From Hyphococcus sp. (lineage in GTDB: Bacteria; Pseudomonadota; Alphaproteobacteria; Caulobacterales; Parvularculaceae), in NCBI GenBank assembly GCA_021604585.1, contig BQJG01000046.1, positions 1 to 29,533 of the forward strand: a DNA stretch of 29,533 nt. Reading direction: 5' to 3'. Shown one piece after another: positions 14,357 through 21,531 of the stretch; position 1 is the stretch's first letter; every line of letters begins with the position of its first letter. Both the position numbers and the translations under genes were made by a program. The notes below the pieces were generated by a model. The model was not told the DNA's origin. It did not search any database and saw only the letters and a list, made by a program, of their open reading frames with translations.

Positions 14357-14941
14357 TCAAAAGCGCCGCCACCACTCCTGATTGGTGGTGCATTCTTTTT
14401 TTCTCAGCTTGTCTTTCGCCAGCGTCAAATCAGCCTTCGCCGCAGCAATCGCGCCCGGCAGTCCTTCTGTCTGATACTTCGTCCATTTGCCGCCCGAGCG
14501 GATGTGTTCAATTTGGACTGGCGTGTTGCGCAGGAAGGCGATGACTTGCTGTGGCACATTGGCCGTCGTGCTCGCGTAATCGGATCTGAGCAGCACATTG
14601 AACGCCGTCCCATCGGGATTGTGCATGGTGAACTCGCCGCTCTTGTAATTGTGCCAGATTTCCAGCGTGGGCTGAGGATTCGCGCTGGAATCGAAGGTGA
14701 CGCCGAACCCGAAATGGGTGCTGAACTTGCGCGAGGCTTCCCATTTGCTGATCACCAGATCGCCGGACTGTTCAGCGGCAAGGGCCGCCTTCACAATCCA
14801 TCCATCGACTTCACGTTCGCTCTCGCATAACGGCTTTTGTCCCGGCAGTTGTTGTGCGGCGACTGGCGCGCTCGTGAAAACAATCGCGCCGAGCGAAATT
14901 GCTGCGACGCTCGCGGCCAGCCGGCGTTTTTTCTTCATCAT
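14357..14941 (-). CDS. Secreted protein of unknown function
   Basis: 194 residues from the ATG at 14941. The frame also has ATGs at 14962 and 14938, but M-M-K-K-K-R-R followed by a hydrophobic stretch to A-P-V-A-A-Q makes a standard signal peptide from 14941. The mature protein has one Cys near its start (C39) and one near its end (K-K-E-C), which could pair. The core reads like a mixed alpha/beta domain (L-E-I-W-H-N-Y-K-S-G-E-F-T-M-H), and the C-terminus is a Lys-rich helix ending W-W-R-R-F. I recognise no family. The signal peptide and clean codon use support a real gene. It stands alone, divergent from argG with 137 bases between. Confidence 0.65.
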   Translation of the reverse strand: MMKKKRRLAASVAAISLGAIVFTSAPVAAQQLPGQKPLCESEREVDGWIVKAALAAEQSGDLVISKWEASRKFSTHFGFGVTFDSSANPQPTLEIWHNYKSGEFTMHNPDGTAFNVLLRSDYASTTANVPQQVIAFLRNTPVQIEHIRSGGKWTKYQTEGLPGAIAAAKADLTLAKDKLRKKECTTNQEWWRRF

Positions 14942-15078
14942 GCGCGCCCCATTTACAAGCATTGGTCAACGATGCCGCTCGCGCCGCCAGCGGGCAACCC
15001 AAAAATGACGCCGCCCCTTGCGTTCCGCGCCTGCGAGCGGTAGCGCAAGGGCCGTCATACCAAGGGAGTCCGCGCATC

Positions 15079-16302
15079 ATGGCCAAATTCACCGACGTCA
15101 AAAAAGTTGTTCTCGCCTATTCCGGCGGGCTCGACACGTCGGTCATCCTGAAATGGCTGAAGATCGAATATGGCTGCGAAGTGGTGACCTTCACTGCTGA
15201 TCTCGGTCAGGGAGAAGAACTTGAACCGGCCCGGCGCAAGGCCGAACGCGCCGGCATAAAGGAAATCTTCATTGAAGACCTGCGCGAGGAATTTGTCCGC
15301 GATTTCGTCTTCCCGATGTTCCGCGCCAATGCGGTCTATGAAGGTCTCTATCTGCTCGGCACCTCTATCGCGCGTCCTTTGATCGCCAAGCGGCTGGTTG
15401 AGATTGCGCGTGAAACGGGCGCCGACGCCATTGCACACGGCGCCACCGGCAAGGGCAACGATCAGGTGCGGTTTGAACTGAACGCCTACGCGCTCAATCC
15501 TGACATTCGCGTCATTGCACCGTGGCGTGAGTGGGATTTGAATTCACGTGAAAAACTCATCGCATGGGCCGAAAAACACCAGATCGAAGTTCCGAAAGAC
15601 AAACGCGGCGAGGCGCCGTTCTCAGTCGACGCCAACCTCTTGCACACATCGTCTGAGGGCAAAGTGCTCGAAGATCCGGCGGAGGAAGCGCCGGACTATG
15701 TTTATCAGCGCACGGTCGATCCGGTTGACGCGCCTGATACGCCGGAAGTGATCGAAGTCGGTTTTGACCGCGGCGATGCGATCTCGATCAACGGCAAGCC
15801 ATTGTCGCCTGCAGAACTCCTTACTGAGCTCAATGAGTACGGCCGCAGACACGGCATCGGCCGGCTTGATCTGGTGGAGAACCGGTTTGTCGGCATGAAG
15901 TCGCGCGGGATCTATGAAACGCCGGGCGGGACCATCCTGCTCGCGGCGCATCGCGGCGTTGAACAGATCACGTTGGATCGAGGCGCCGGCCATTTGAAAG
16001 ATGAACTGATGCCCCGCTATGCGGAGCTGATCTATAATGGTTTCTGGTTCTCGCCCGAGCGCGACATGCTTCAGGCCGCCATCGACAAGAGTCAGGAGCG
16101 CGTCTCAGGCACAGTGAAGCTGAAACTCTATAAAGGTTCGGCGAATGTTATTGCGCGTTCGTCGCCCAATACGATCTATTCCATGGCGCATGTGACGTTT
16201 GAAGAAGATGCGGTCTACGACCAGAAAGACGCCGAAGGATTTATCAAACTCAACGCGCTGCGGCTGAAGCTGCTCGGCCGGCGCAATATGAAAGCCGACT
16301 AA
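15079..16302 (+). CDS. argG: Argininosuccinate synthase
   Basis: 407 residues, the usual length. Joins citrulline and aspartate with ATP in arginine synthesis, in the cytoplasm. The pyrophosphate-binding loop is S-G-G-L-D-T-S at residues 15-21. Conserved blocks G-T-S-I-A-R-P, A-H-G-A-T-G-K-G-N-D-Q and A-P-W-R-E-W follow. The ATG at 15079 has AGGGAG upstream; the frame is open for another 180 bases upstream, but family members begin at this Met. The stop is three bases before the ppa start, so these two form an operon. Confidence 0.98.
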   Translation: MAKFTDVKKVVLAYSGGLDTSVILKWLKIEYGCEVVTFTADLGQGEELEPARRKAERAGIKEIFIEDLREEFVRDFVFPMFRANAVYEGLYLLGTSIARPLIAKRLVEIARETGADAIAHGATGKGNDQVRFELNAYALNPDIRVIAPWREWDLNSREKLIAWAEKHQIEVPKDKRGEAPFSVDANLLHTSSEGKVLEDPAEEAPDYVYQRTVDPVDAPDTPEVIEVGFDRGDAISINGKPLSPAELLTELNEYGRRHGIGRLDLVENRFVGMKSRGIYETPGGTILLAAHRGVEQITLDRGAGHLKDELMPRYAELIYNGFWFSPERDMLQAAIDKSQERVSGTVKLKLYKGSANVIARSSPNTIYSMAHVTFEEDAVYDQKDAEGFIKLNALRLKLLGRRNMKAD

Positions 16303-16305
16303 GTC

Positions 16306-16830
16306 ATGGATCTTTCCAAAATCGATATCGGGACGAACCCGCCCAAAGACGTCAATGTCGTCATTGAAGTTCCGCTAGGCGGCGATGCGATCAAATATGA
16401 AATCGACAAGCCGTCGGGAGCGATGTTCGTCGACCGCTTTCTTTATACGGATATGCGTTATCCGTGTAATTACGGGTTTATTCCCGGCACGCTCTCCGAT
16501 GATGGCGACGCGGTTGACGTGATGGTGGTTGGCAATCGCCCGCTCGTGCCGGGCTCGGTGGTTGGCGCGCGGCCGGTCGGCGTCTTGCTGATGGAAGACG
16601 AGGCTGGAATGGATGAGAAAATTCTCGCCGTGCCGTCGCCGCGGCTGACGGGATATTATGACAAAATCCAAAGCTACACGGACCTGCCAGATATTCTGAT
16701 CGAGCGTATCAGCCACTTTTTCAGGCATTACAAAGACCTTGAACCGAATAAATGGGTCGAGATCGTCGGCTGGCGCGGGCGCGAAGAGGCCGAAGCATTG
16801 ATCCTCGCGGGCGTGCAAACTGCGAAGTGA
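16306..16830 (+). CDS. ppa: Family I inorganic pyrophosphatase
   Basis: 174 residues, typical of the bacterial hexameric family I enzyme, which splits pyrophosphate. The metal-binding signature appears as D-G-D-A-V-D-V near residues 66-72; the usual Pro after the second Asp is Ala here. A later K-I-L-A-V-P and Y-D-K-I-Q block matches the active site. It directly follows argG, whose reaction releases pyrophosphate, so removing it would pull the synthase forward; that link is inference from order. The stop codon overlaps the next start by one base (TGATG at 16828-16832). Confidence 0.97.
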   Translation: MDLSKIDIGTNPPKDVNVVIEVPLGGDAIKYEIDKPSGAMFVDRFLYTDMRYPCNYGFIPGTLSDDGDAVDVMVVGNRPLVPGSVVGARPVGVLLMEDEAGMDEKILAVPSPRLTGYYDKIQSYTDLPDILIERISHFFRHYKDLEPNKWVEIVGWRGREEAEALILAGVQTAK

Positions 16831-17843
16831 TGTTTTTGAAGCCAGTAACTGTTGCGTTGGGTCTGTTTGCGTTGACAATGAGCGGCGTTGCGCGCGCGCA
16901 GGACGATGACTTTCTCGCGTCCTATGACGACAGCGGCACGTTCACCTTCGTTTGGGAAAACGATTATTTCGCCAATACCGACCGCAATTACACGAACGGG
17001 TTGCGGCTCGCCTATATTTCCGGCTTCAAACAGCCGCAAGGCGTTTCCCGTTGGGTCGCTGACCATATTTTAGGCGCTGGCGAAAGCGCTGGCATCCGTC
17101 GCGGGTTTGCGCTCGGTCATTCAATTTATACGCCGCAAGATAAAGCCGCGACGGCGCCGTTGCCGGACGAACATCCTTACGCCGGTTGGCTCTATGGCGA
17201 ATATTCGGTTGTCGTTGAACAAGCCGATATTATCGATCAGTTCACCTTGCAGGCCGGCATCGTCGGTCCGAGTGCGCAAGGCAAGTTTGTGCAAAATAAC
17301 TGGCACGATTTGATCGGCGGCGATCCGGTGAATGGCTGGGACAACCAGATTGGCGACGAGCCGGGCGTGGTCATCTCCTATGACCGGAAATTTCGCGCCG
17401 TGATGTCCGGCGGCGGCGATGATTTCGGCTTCGACGTGACGCCAAGCTATGGTTTTTCAACGGGCAACATTCAAACTAATGGACGCGTCGGATTGATGCT
17501 GCGTTTGGGGGCCGATCTGCGCAATGATTACGGCCCGCCGCGCGTGCGACCGTCCCTTGCTGGCGGCGGCTATTTTTCACCGCGCGATCGGTTCAGCTGG
17601 TATTTGTTTGCCGGCGCGGAAGGTCGCGCTGTCGCCCATGATATTTTCCTCGACGGCAGTTTATTTCGCAGCGGCGATCCCTCCGTCGACAGCAATGCTT
17701 TTGTTGGCGATTTTCAGATTGGCGTTGTGTTTCAGGTGCGGCGCATTCAACTGGCCTACACCAATGTCATCCGCACCCGGGAATTCACCACGCAGCAAGG
17801 CGCACAGCAATTCGGCGCCGTCAGCCTCTCCGTGAAATTCTGA
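16830..17843 (+). CDS. LpxR-family (DUF2219) lipid A deacylase-like outer-membrane protein
   Basis: 337 residues. A signal peptide (about 1-23, ending A-R-A-Q) leads to E-N-D-Y-F near residue 43 and R-N-Y-T-N-G-L-R-L, the hallmarks of LpxR/DUF2219. The hydrophilic segment Q-N-N-W-H-D-L-I-G lines up by eye with the part of Salmonella LpxR that carries the catalytic His. H-P-Y-A-G-W-L-Y-G precedes it. The rest alternates like a 12-strand barrel and ends V-S-L-S-V-K-F with the terminal Phe. LpxR removes the 3'-acyloxyacyl chain of lipid A at the outer membrane; whether this one does so is not certain. The start shares one base with the ppa stop, implying translational coupling, an unexpected pairing. 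Confidence 0.88.
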   Translation: MFLKPVTVALGLFALTMSGVARAQDDDFLASYDDSGTFTFVWENDYFANTDRNYTNGLRLAYISGFKQPQGVSRWVADHILGAGESAGIRRGFALGHSIYTPQDKAATAPLPDEHPYAGWLYGEYSVVVEQADIIDQFTLQAGIVGPSAQGKFVQNNWHDLIGGDPVNGWDNQIGDEPGVVISYDRKFRAVMSGGGDDFGFDVTPSYGFSTGNIQTNGRVGLMLRLGADLRNDYGPPRVRPSLAGGGYFSPRDRFSWYLFAGAEGRAVAHDIFLDGSLFRSGDPSVDSNAFVGDFQIGVVFQVRRIQLAYTNVIRTREFTTQQGAQQFGAVSLSVKF

Positions 17844-17850
17844 AGCCGGA

Positions 17851-17869
17851 TCGCCTTTAGGGCGAATTT
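17851..17869 (+). terminator. Weak terminator after the lpxR-like gene
   Basis: TCGCC (17851-17855), loop TTTAG, GGCGA (17861-17865), then ATTTT (17866-17870). The stem is only five pairs, so the call is tentative. It would close the argG-ppa-lpxR unit. Confidence 0.4.
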
Positions 17870-17908
17870 TGGCCAGTTTGCATGTGCGCGTGCCTGTGGG
17901 GTCACGCA

Positions 17909-17923
17909 TTAACGCTTTTTTAA
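17909..17923. promoter_or_regulatory. CtrA-type TTAA-N7-TTAA site
   Basis: TTAA (17909-17912), seven bases, TTAA (17920-17923) is the full binding pattern of the cell-cycle regulator CtrA. It is the only such pair I found in the window. A -10-like TATCAT at 17939-17944 lies 15 bases downstream, so the right half would overlap the -35 region, as in CtrA-activated promoters. The gene it serves starts at 17998. The motif is seen directly; binding is inferred. Confidence 0.45.
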
Positions 17924-17997
17924 GCGCCTTCTTCAGGCTATCATGAGGAACGCGTTCGATGATCGTTCGAGGTTGATGGCGCGAGTGAGGGGTTACG

Positions 17998-18381
17998 ATG
18001 CGTAATATTGAAGCCATTTTTGGCGGGGTGCTGGCGCTGGTGGTGCTGGGCGTCGCTTTATTCGCCGTGATGAACACCAATTTCGCGTCCGGTAATGGCG
18101 GCTCTGCGTCGGCGGTCACCCCCACAACTTCTTCCGGTTCCGTAACGGCTCCGACCCTGACAGCGGTTTCTGGCCAGGATCTGGTCTGCGAGTGCTATGA
18201 CGCCGCCTTCCAGATGGCCGGCCAAGTTGATGTGCTGTCGCCTGAATATCGCACCGGCTTTCAACAATGCCGCGCACGTGGCGGGGTCGATGCGGGCGAT
18301 GCGTGGACGGCCGGCTGGAATTCGCGCCTGTCTGGCCGCCCCTATGAGGCGAGCTGCCGGTCTTATAAGCGCCGCCGCTAA
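17998..18381 (+). CDS. Membrane-anchored four-cysteine protein of unknown function
   Basis: 127 residues. One N-terminal membrane helix (about 6-26) precedes a Ser/Thr/Ala-rich linker (27-60). A compact C-terminal domain of about 65 residues has C64 and C66 (V-C-E-C-Y), C91 (Q-Q-C-R) and C120 (A-S-C-R), ending in K-R-R-R. The four cysteines could form two disulfides if the domain is periplasmic, or bind a metal; neither is shown. GAGGGG sits six bases before the ATG. I recognise no family. A CtrA-like site lies upstream. The next gene, yciI, converges three bases away. Confidence 0.7.
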   Translation: MRNIEAIFGGVLALVVLGVALFAVMNTNFASGNGGSASAVTPTTSSGSVTAPTLTAVSGQDLVCECYDAAFQMAGQVDVLSPEYRTGFQQCRARGGVDAGDAWTAGWNSRLSGRPYEASCRSYKRRR

Positions 18382-18384
18382 GCT

Positions 18385-18678
18385 TTAGCTCTTCGGAAAA
18401 TTCGCGATCACCGTTTTGAACGGGATGACGCTGACCTCGGCGAACAGGCCAGCCCTTTGGTAGGGGTCTGCATCGGCAATCGATTGGGCTGCCGTGGCGT
18501 CCGCAGCCTCGATGATCAGCATCGAGCCGACCGGATTTCCAGCCTCATCCAGCATCGGCCCGCCAAGCTGGAGCTTATTTCCAAATTTGTGAAAATATTC
18601 CAGATGCGCCTGCCGGGTCTCTATACGCAGCGCCAGTGAGTCTGGTTTGTCGCGGCAAATCAAAATGAATTGGGGCAT
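18385..18678 (-). CDS. YciI-family protein
   Basis: 97 residues, the standard size of this dimeric ferredoxin-like fold family. Conserved features are visible: the N-terminal strand with a C-R-D-K-P turn, the His in R-Q-A-H-L-E-Y-F, the middle L-L-G-G-P-type stretch (L-Q-L-G-G-P), and D-P-Y-Q-R-A-G-L-F. Some relatives act as small dehalogenase or isomerase enzymes, but most have no known reaction. It begins two bases after the gpsA stop, so it is cotranscribed with gpsA. In many alphaproteobacteria the order is tsaD-gpsA-yciI. Confidence 0.93.
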   Translation of the reverse strand: MPQFILICRDKPDSLALRIETRQAHLEYFHKFGNKLQLGGPMLDEAGNPVGSMLIIEAADATAAQSIADADPYQRAGLFAEVSVIPFKTVIANFPKS

Positions 18679-18680
18679 CG

Positions 18681-19691
18681 TTACGCTTCCGTTCTGAATG
18701 GCCGCGCCATCAGCGCGGCGATAATCTCATCGACAGTTTTGCCGCCGCTGACCAATTCGGCGACAGCCTCGCAAATTGGCGCCTCGACACCGACTTTCAG
18801 CGCCAATGCGTGGATCGCCCCAGCGGTTGCGACGCCTTCGCTGACTGTCTTACGCTCGCCAAGGATTTCGCCGAGCGGGCGGCCTTTGCCAAGTTCGATC
18901 CCAAGCGACATGTTGCGCGATTGCGGCGAAGAGGCGGTCAGAATCAGGTCGCCAAGTCCCGAGAGGCCGGCCATGGTCTGTGCTTCGGCGCCCAGCGCGA
19001 CTCCAAGTCGCTGAAATTCCGCAAAACCGCGTGAAATGAGCGCCGCCCGCGCGCTCTCGCCAAGGCCGCGCCCGGCGACAACGCCAGCCGCAATCGCCAG
19101 CACGTTTTTCACTGCGCCACCAAGTTCGGCTCCCGTCAGGTCACTCGAGAGATAGGGCCGGAAATGCGGCGCGCCGATTGTCGCCACCCAGCGGGCGCCG
19201 ATGCTCACATCCGCACAGGCCAGCGTCACGGCGGTGGGCATGCCCATAGCGACATCCCGGGCGAAGCTCGGTCCCGACAAAACCGCCGGGCCCGCTTCCG
19301 GCCATACCGTTCCCATTACCTCGGTCATCATCAAGCCTGTGTCGCGTTCAATGCCTTTTGAGCAAAGCGCTACCGGTATGGGCTGGCCATCAGTCGCGGA
19401 GCGGAGTTCGGCAAGCACGGGCCGGGCGAATTGCGCCGGAACGACAAAGAGTATGGCCTCACATTCACTGGCCATACTCAATGATTCCGCGGCTTTCAGC
19501 GCTTCCGGCAAGGGCACGCCCGGCAGGAAATCGGTGTTTTCATGGGTGTCATTAATGGCGCGAATCACTGATTCCTCGCGCGCCCAAAGAGTCGTCGCGA
19601 CCCCGTTTGCAGCGCAAAGGGAGGCGAGTGCGGTGCCCCAGGCGCCACCGCCGATGACGCCAAGAGATGTGAACGGAAGGGCTGGCTTCAT
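18681..19691 (-). CDS. gpsA: NAD(P)H-dependent glycerol-3-phosphate dehydrogenase
   Basis: 336 residues from the ATG at 19691. Reduces dihydroxyacetone phosphate to sn-glycerol-3-phosphate for phospholipid synthesis. The nucleotide motif is G-V-I-G-G-G-A-W-G-T-A-L-A near residue 16; S-K-G-I-E, L-S-G-P-S-F-A and the catalytic G-A-V-K-N-V-L-A-I block follow, then G-L-S-G-L-G-D-L. An upstream in-frame TTG at 19706 gives no better ribosome site. Its usual upstream partner tsaD lies 2.4 kb away here, behind inserted genes. The TetR gene starts divergently 79 bases away. Confidence 0.96.
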   Translation of the reverse strand: MKPALPFTSLGVIGGGAWGTALASLCAANGVATTLWAREESVIRAINDTHENTDFLPGVPLPEALKAAESLSMASECEAILFVVPAQFARPVLAELRSATDGQPIPVALCSKGIERDTGLMMTEVMGTVWPEAGPAVLSGPSFARDVAMGMPTAVTLACADVSIGARWVATIGAPHFRPYLSSDLTGAELGGAVKNVLAIAAGVVAGRGLGESARAALISRGFAEFQRLGVALGAEAQTMAGLSGLGDLILTASSPQSRNMSLGIELGKGRPLGEILGERKTVSEGVATAGAIHALALKVGVEAPICEAVAELVSGGKTVDEIIAALMARPFRTEA

Positions 19692-19770
19692 GGTCTTGCA
19701 GGTCAATTGTGTTGTTGCGGAGTGACGACTGAACGGTTTATAAAGAAGTCAGCATATACAGCAGTCAAGA

Positions 19771-20403
19771 ATGCCCGCAGAAAATCTCGACGAAACCGCC
19801 AAGCAGATCCTGGACGCCGCGAGCCGGCGGTTTCTGCATTATGGTTACGGAAAAACGACCATGTCGGAGATTGCACAGGACTGCAATATGTCCACCGGCA
19901 ATCTCTATCGTTACTTCCCTTCAAAGCTCGATATCGCGGAAATGTTTGTGCGGGTGCTTCGTCGCGAGCAAGTCGCCCGACTGCGAGCGGTGGCGGATGC
20001 GCCGGACCAGACTCCGGCGCAAAAACTGCGAACCTTCTTCCACAAGAAGCTCAAGCTCGCCTATGAGCGCTTCCACGATAAACCCAAAGCCTATGAACTC
20101 TCCAGCGAACTGCTGACTTCGCGGCCCAAGGTGGGGATCGAGTGGGAGAACGCAGAAGGGCGGGTGCTGGCGGAGATTTTGATCCAGGGCGACGAGGACG
20201 GGACTTTCGCCGTGGAAAACCCTTCGGAAACAGCCAAAATCCTACAGGATGCAGGCTATCGCTTCACAAGCCCGGCGGTTTTTCATGAAGGCGAATTCGA
20301 TGTGTTGGCGGCCGAGCTGAATGGCGTCGTGGATCTGTTTCTCGATGGTTTTGCTTGGCGCGCCGCCAAAAGAGCGGCTCTTGAGAAGCGCAAGAACGCC
20401 TGA
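19771..20403 (+). CDS. TetR/AcrR-family transcriptional regulator
   Basis: 210 residues. The N-terminal helix-turn-helix domain (about 8-55) shows the family pattern: I-L-D-A-A-S-R-R-F, G-Y-G-K-T-T-M-S-E-I-A, C-N-M-S-T-G-N-L-Y-R-Y-F-P-S-K. The C-terminal ligand domain (60-200) is less conserved and its inducer cannot be told. Such regulators usually repress neighbouring genes. Candidates are itself, the divergent gpsA, or the microprotein gene downstream, whose leader holds a large dyad. I found no convincing palindrome in the 79-base gap with gpsA. It is the first gene of the block that separates gpsA from tsaD. Confidence 0.93.
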   Translation: MPAENLDETAKQILDAASRRFLHYGYGKTTMSEIAQDCNMSTGNLYRYFPSKLDIAEMFVRVLRREQVARLRAVADAPDQTPAQKLRTFFHKKLKLAYERFHDKPKAYELSSELLTSRPKVGIEWENAEGRVLAEILIQGDEDGTFAVENPSETAKILQDAGYRFTSPAVFHEGEFDVLAAELNGVVDLFLDGFAWRAAKRAALEKRKNA

Positions 20404-20469
20404 TCTCTAGCATAATCATGCAAGCTGCTCGTCACAAGTGCGTGATATGCCGCTCTTCGACACTCTCAA

Positions 20470-20560
20470 AACACTCCTTAAGCCATTGAATTTTATGGGT
20501 CTATATAGATTGATAGAAAAATTACGATTAAACGATGAATAATAATGAAAACGTTCATTG
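20470..20560 (+). promoter_or_regulatory. AT-rich promoter-like region ahead of the microprotein
   Basis: This stretch is far richer in A and T than the rest of the window. TATATA at 20502-20507 with TTAAGC at 20478-20483 (18-base spacing) is a possible promoter. An imperfect dyad AATGA-N6-TCATT lies at 20544-20559. The 285-base gap between TetR and the microprotein holds no other gene; the opposite-strand reading frame here looks like chance. Confidence 0.35.
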
Positions 20561-20618
20561 ACAAGCCTTCATCGCGAGCCTATCTCCCCGTGACCGATGG
20601 GGATGACCCTACGGTACA

Positions 20619-20645
20619 GCGCCATAGACATGATGTCTAAAGCGC
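20619..20645. promoter_or_regulatory. 27-bp dyad, probable operator
   Basis: The core TAGACAT-G-ATGTCTA (20625-20639) is a perfect 15-mer palindrome about base 20632. Two mismatched pairs farther out it is extended by GCGC (20619-20622) and GCGC (20642-20645). It ends 43 bases before the microprotein start. The size and symmetry suit a homodimeric repressor such as TetR, which is encoded just upstream. Confidence 0.6.
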
Positions 20646-20688
20646 CAAGACAAAGAAACGAACCATTAAGATCAAAAGAGAAACCCAA

Positions 20689-20808
20689 ATGACCACCCTT
20701 CGCAATTTTGCCCTGCAAGCTGCTGCAACCCTGACCCTTACCGGCGTCCTCGGCGCTATCTTGTTCAATGTGGCTGACTTCGCCACCCGAGGCGTCGTCG
20801 TCTCCTAA
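20689..20808 (+). CDS. 39-residue predicted membrane microprotein
   Basis: ATG at 20689 to TAA at 20806-20808. A short polar start (M-T-T-L-R-N) is followed by one hydrophobic helix (about 8-29, L-T-L-T-G-V-L-G-A-I-L-F), then D-F-A-T-R-G-V-V-V-S. AAAAGAGAAA upstream is a weak ribosome site. Support is positional: promoter-like AT-rich DNA and a dyad before it, a strong terminator after it, and no other gene in between. Function is unknown; it could be a small membrane regulator or an orphan peptide. Too short for family assignment by eye. Confidence 0.55.
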   Translation: MTTLRNFALQAAATLTLTGVLGAILFNVADFATRGVVVS

Positions 20809-20830
20809 GACGCCTGCGCAACCAAACTGC

Positions 20831-20878
20831 CTGCTGCGGCCTGTCCCCACCCTGGACTCCCCTCCCTAACCGCAGCAG
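20831..20878 (+). other. Long-loop hairpin in the microprotein 3' region
   Basis: CTGCTGCGG (20831-20839) pairs with CCGCAGCAG (20870-20878) across a 30-base C/T-rich loop. It lies between the stop codon and the terminator, suggesting a structured 3' region that could yield a small RNA. Inference only. Confidence 0.4.
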
Positions 20879-20885
20879 TGTCCCT

Positions 20886-20921
20886 GGCGCGGAAGCCTGC
20901 CCCGGCTTCCGCGCCTTTTTT
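20886..20921 (+). terminator. Very strong rho-independent terminator
   Basis: GGCGCGGAAGCC (20886-20897), loop TGCCCC, GGCTTCCGCGCC (20904-20915), then six T. The twelve-pair perfect stem is the best terminator in the window and closes the microprotein transcript. Confidence 0.95.
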
Positions 20922-20990
20922 ATTGCGCAACATTTCGCGGCCGCTTCGAGTCAAAACTGACTTTGGTCACTCAAATCGCAACTCCGTCGG

Positions 20991-21021
20991 TTACACAAAT
21001 ACAATAATTCCGGCCTATAAT
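20991..21021 (+). promoter_or_regulatory. Promoter-like element of the Rrf2 gene
   Basis: A perfect -10 TATAAT (21016-21021) lies 26 bases before the Rrf2 ATG, with TTACAC (20991-20996) as a possible -35 at 19-base spacing. CCGG flanks the -10 on both sides, which could serve autoregulation. Spacing is a little long, so moderate confidence. Confidence 0.45.
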
Positions 21022-21047
21022 CCGGCGATGCTAGCTGGAGCGCGCCC

Positions 21048-21491
21048 ATGCCTGGATCCACCCGTTTCGCCGCCGCCACGCACTTGATGGTGTTGCTCGC
21101 CTCAGAGCGCGACCGGCCGCAAACCTCTGATCTGTTGGCGAAAAGTCTCGTCACTAATCCGGCTGTGGTGCGCCGGCTCCTCGGCGCGTTGACCAAAGCC
21201 GGGCTGACGTCATCGCGGCTCGGCAAGGGCGGCGGCTCGGTGCTCGCCAAAGGCCCGAAGAAAATTACGCTTGCTGACATCTATCGCGCAGTGGAAGAGC
21301 CAGGTCTGATCGCCATGCCGCGTGCTGATCCTGATCCGGCCTGCCCAATTGGCGGCGCAGTCGGGCCGATGCTCGGCCAGATCGCCGATGCGGCGGAAGC
21401 AGCCTTTATGGCCGCGCTGGAGGCCGTGAGTTTGAAGCTGCTTGCAAAAGAAATTGCTGCACAAAATATTGCAGCAAAAAGTGCAGCATAA
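21048..21491 (+). CDS. Rrf2-family transcriptional regulator (no Fe-S cysteine triad)
   Basis: 147 residues. The winged-helix part is typical: T-S-D-L-L-A-K-S-L-V-T-N-P-A-V-V-R-R-L-L-G-A-L-T-K-A-G-L followed by the G-K-G-G-G wing and I-T-L-A-D-I-Y-R-A-V-E-E. IscR/NsrR types bind an iron-sulfur cluster with three cysteines; here only one Cys (A-C-P-I-G-G) is seen, so it belongs to the cluster-free YwnA-like group. The last 13 residues (E-I-A-A-Q-N-I-A-A-K-S-A-A) are encoded by a GCTGCA-type repeat and look like an added tail. It converges on the cupin gene 40 bases away. Confidence 0.92.
   Translation: MPGSTRFAAATHLMVLLASERDRPQTSDLLAKSLVTNPAVVRRLLGALTKAGLTSSRLGKGGGSVLAKGPKKITLADIYRAVEEPGLIAMPRADPDPACPIGGAVGPMLGQIADAAEAAFMAALEAVSLKLLAKEIAAQNIAAKSAA
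21453..21489. repeat. GCTGCA-type short repeat, copy at the Rrf2 3' end
   Basis: TTGCTGCAC, TTGCAGCA and GTGCAGCA units follow each other at about 12-base steps separated by A/T runs. The 19-mer GCAGCAAAAAGTGCAGCAT at 21471-21489 recurs exactly at 22058-22076. The copy forms the last codons of the regulator. Confidence 0.75.
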
Positions 21492-21531
21492 ATGCCAGGC
21501 ATGGACTAGGCGAGCTTTTCCTAAACAGCCT

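Noticed and set aside
19692..19770. Operator between gpsA and the TetR gene
   Set aside because: Only short imperfect matches such as CTGA/TCAG 17 bases apart were seen, no better than chance.
20569..20850. Minus-strand frame of 93 codons across the microprotein
   Set aside because: It runs through the dyad and opposite the 39-codon frame; the strong terminator and the promoter-like region are oriented for the plus strand.
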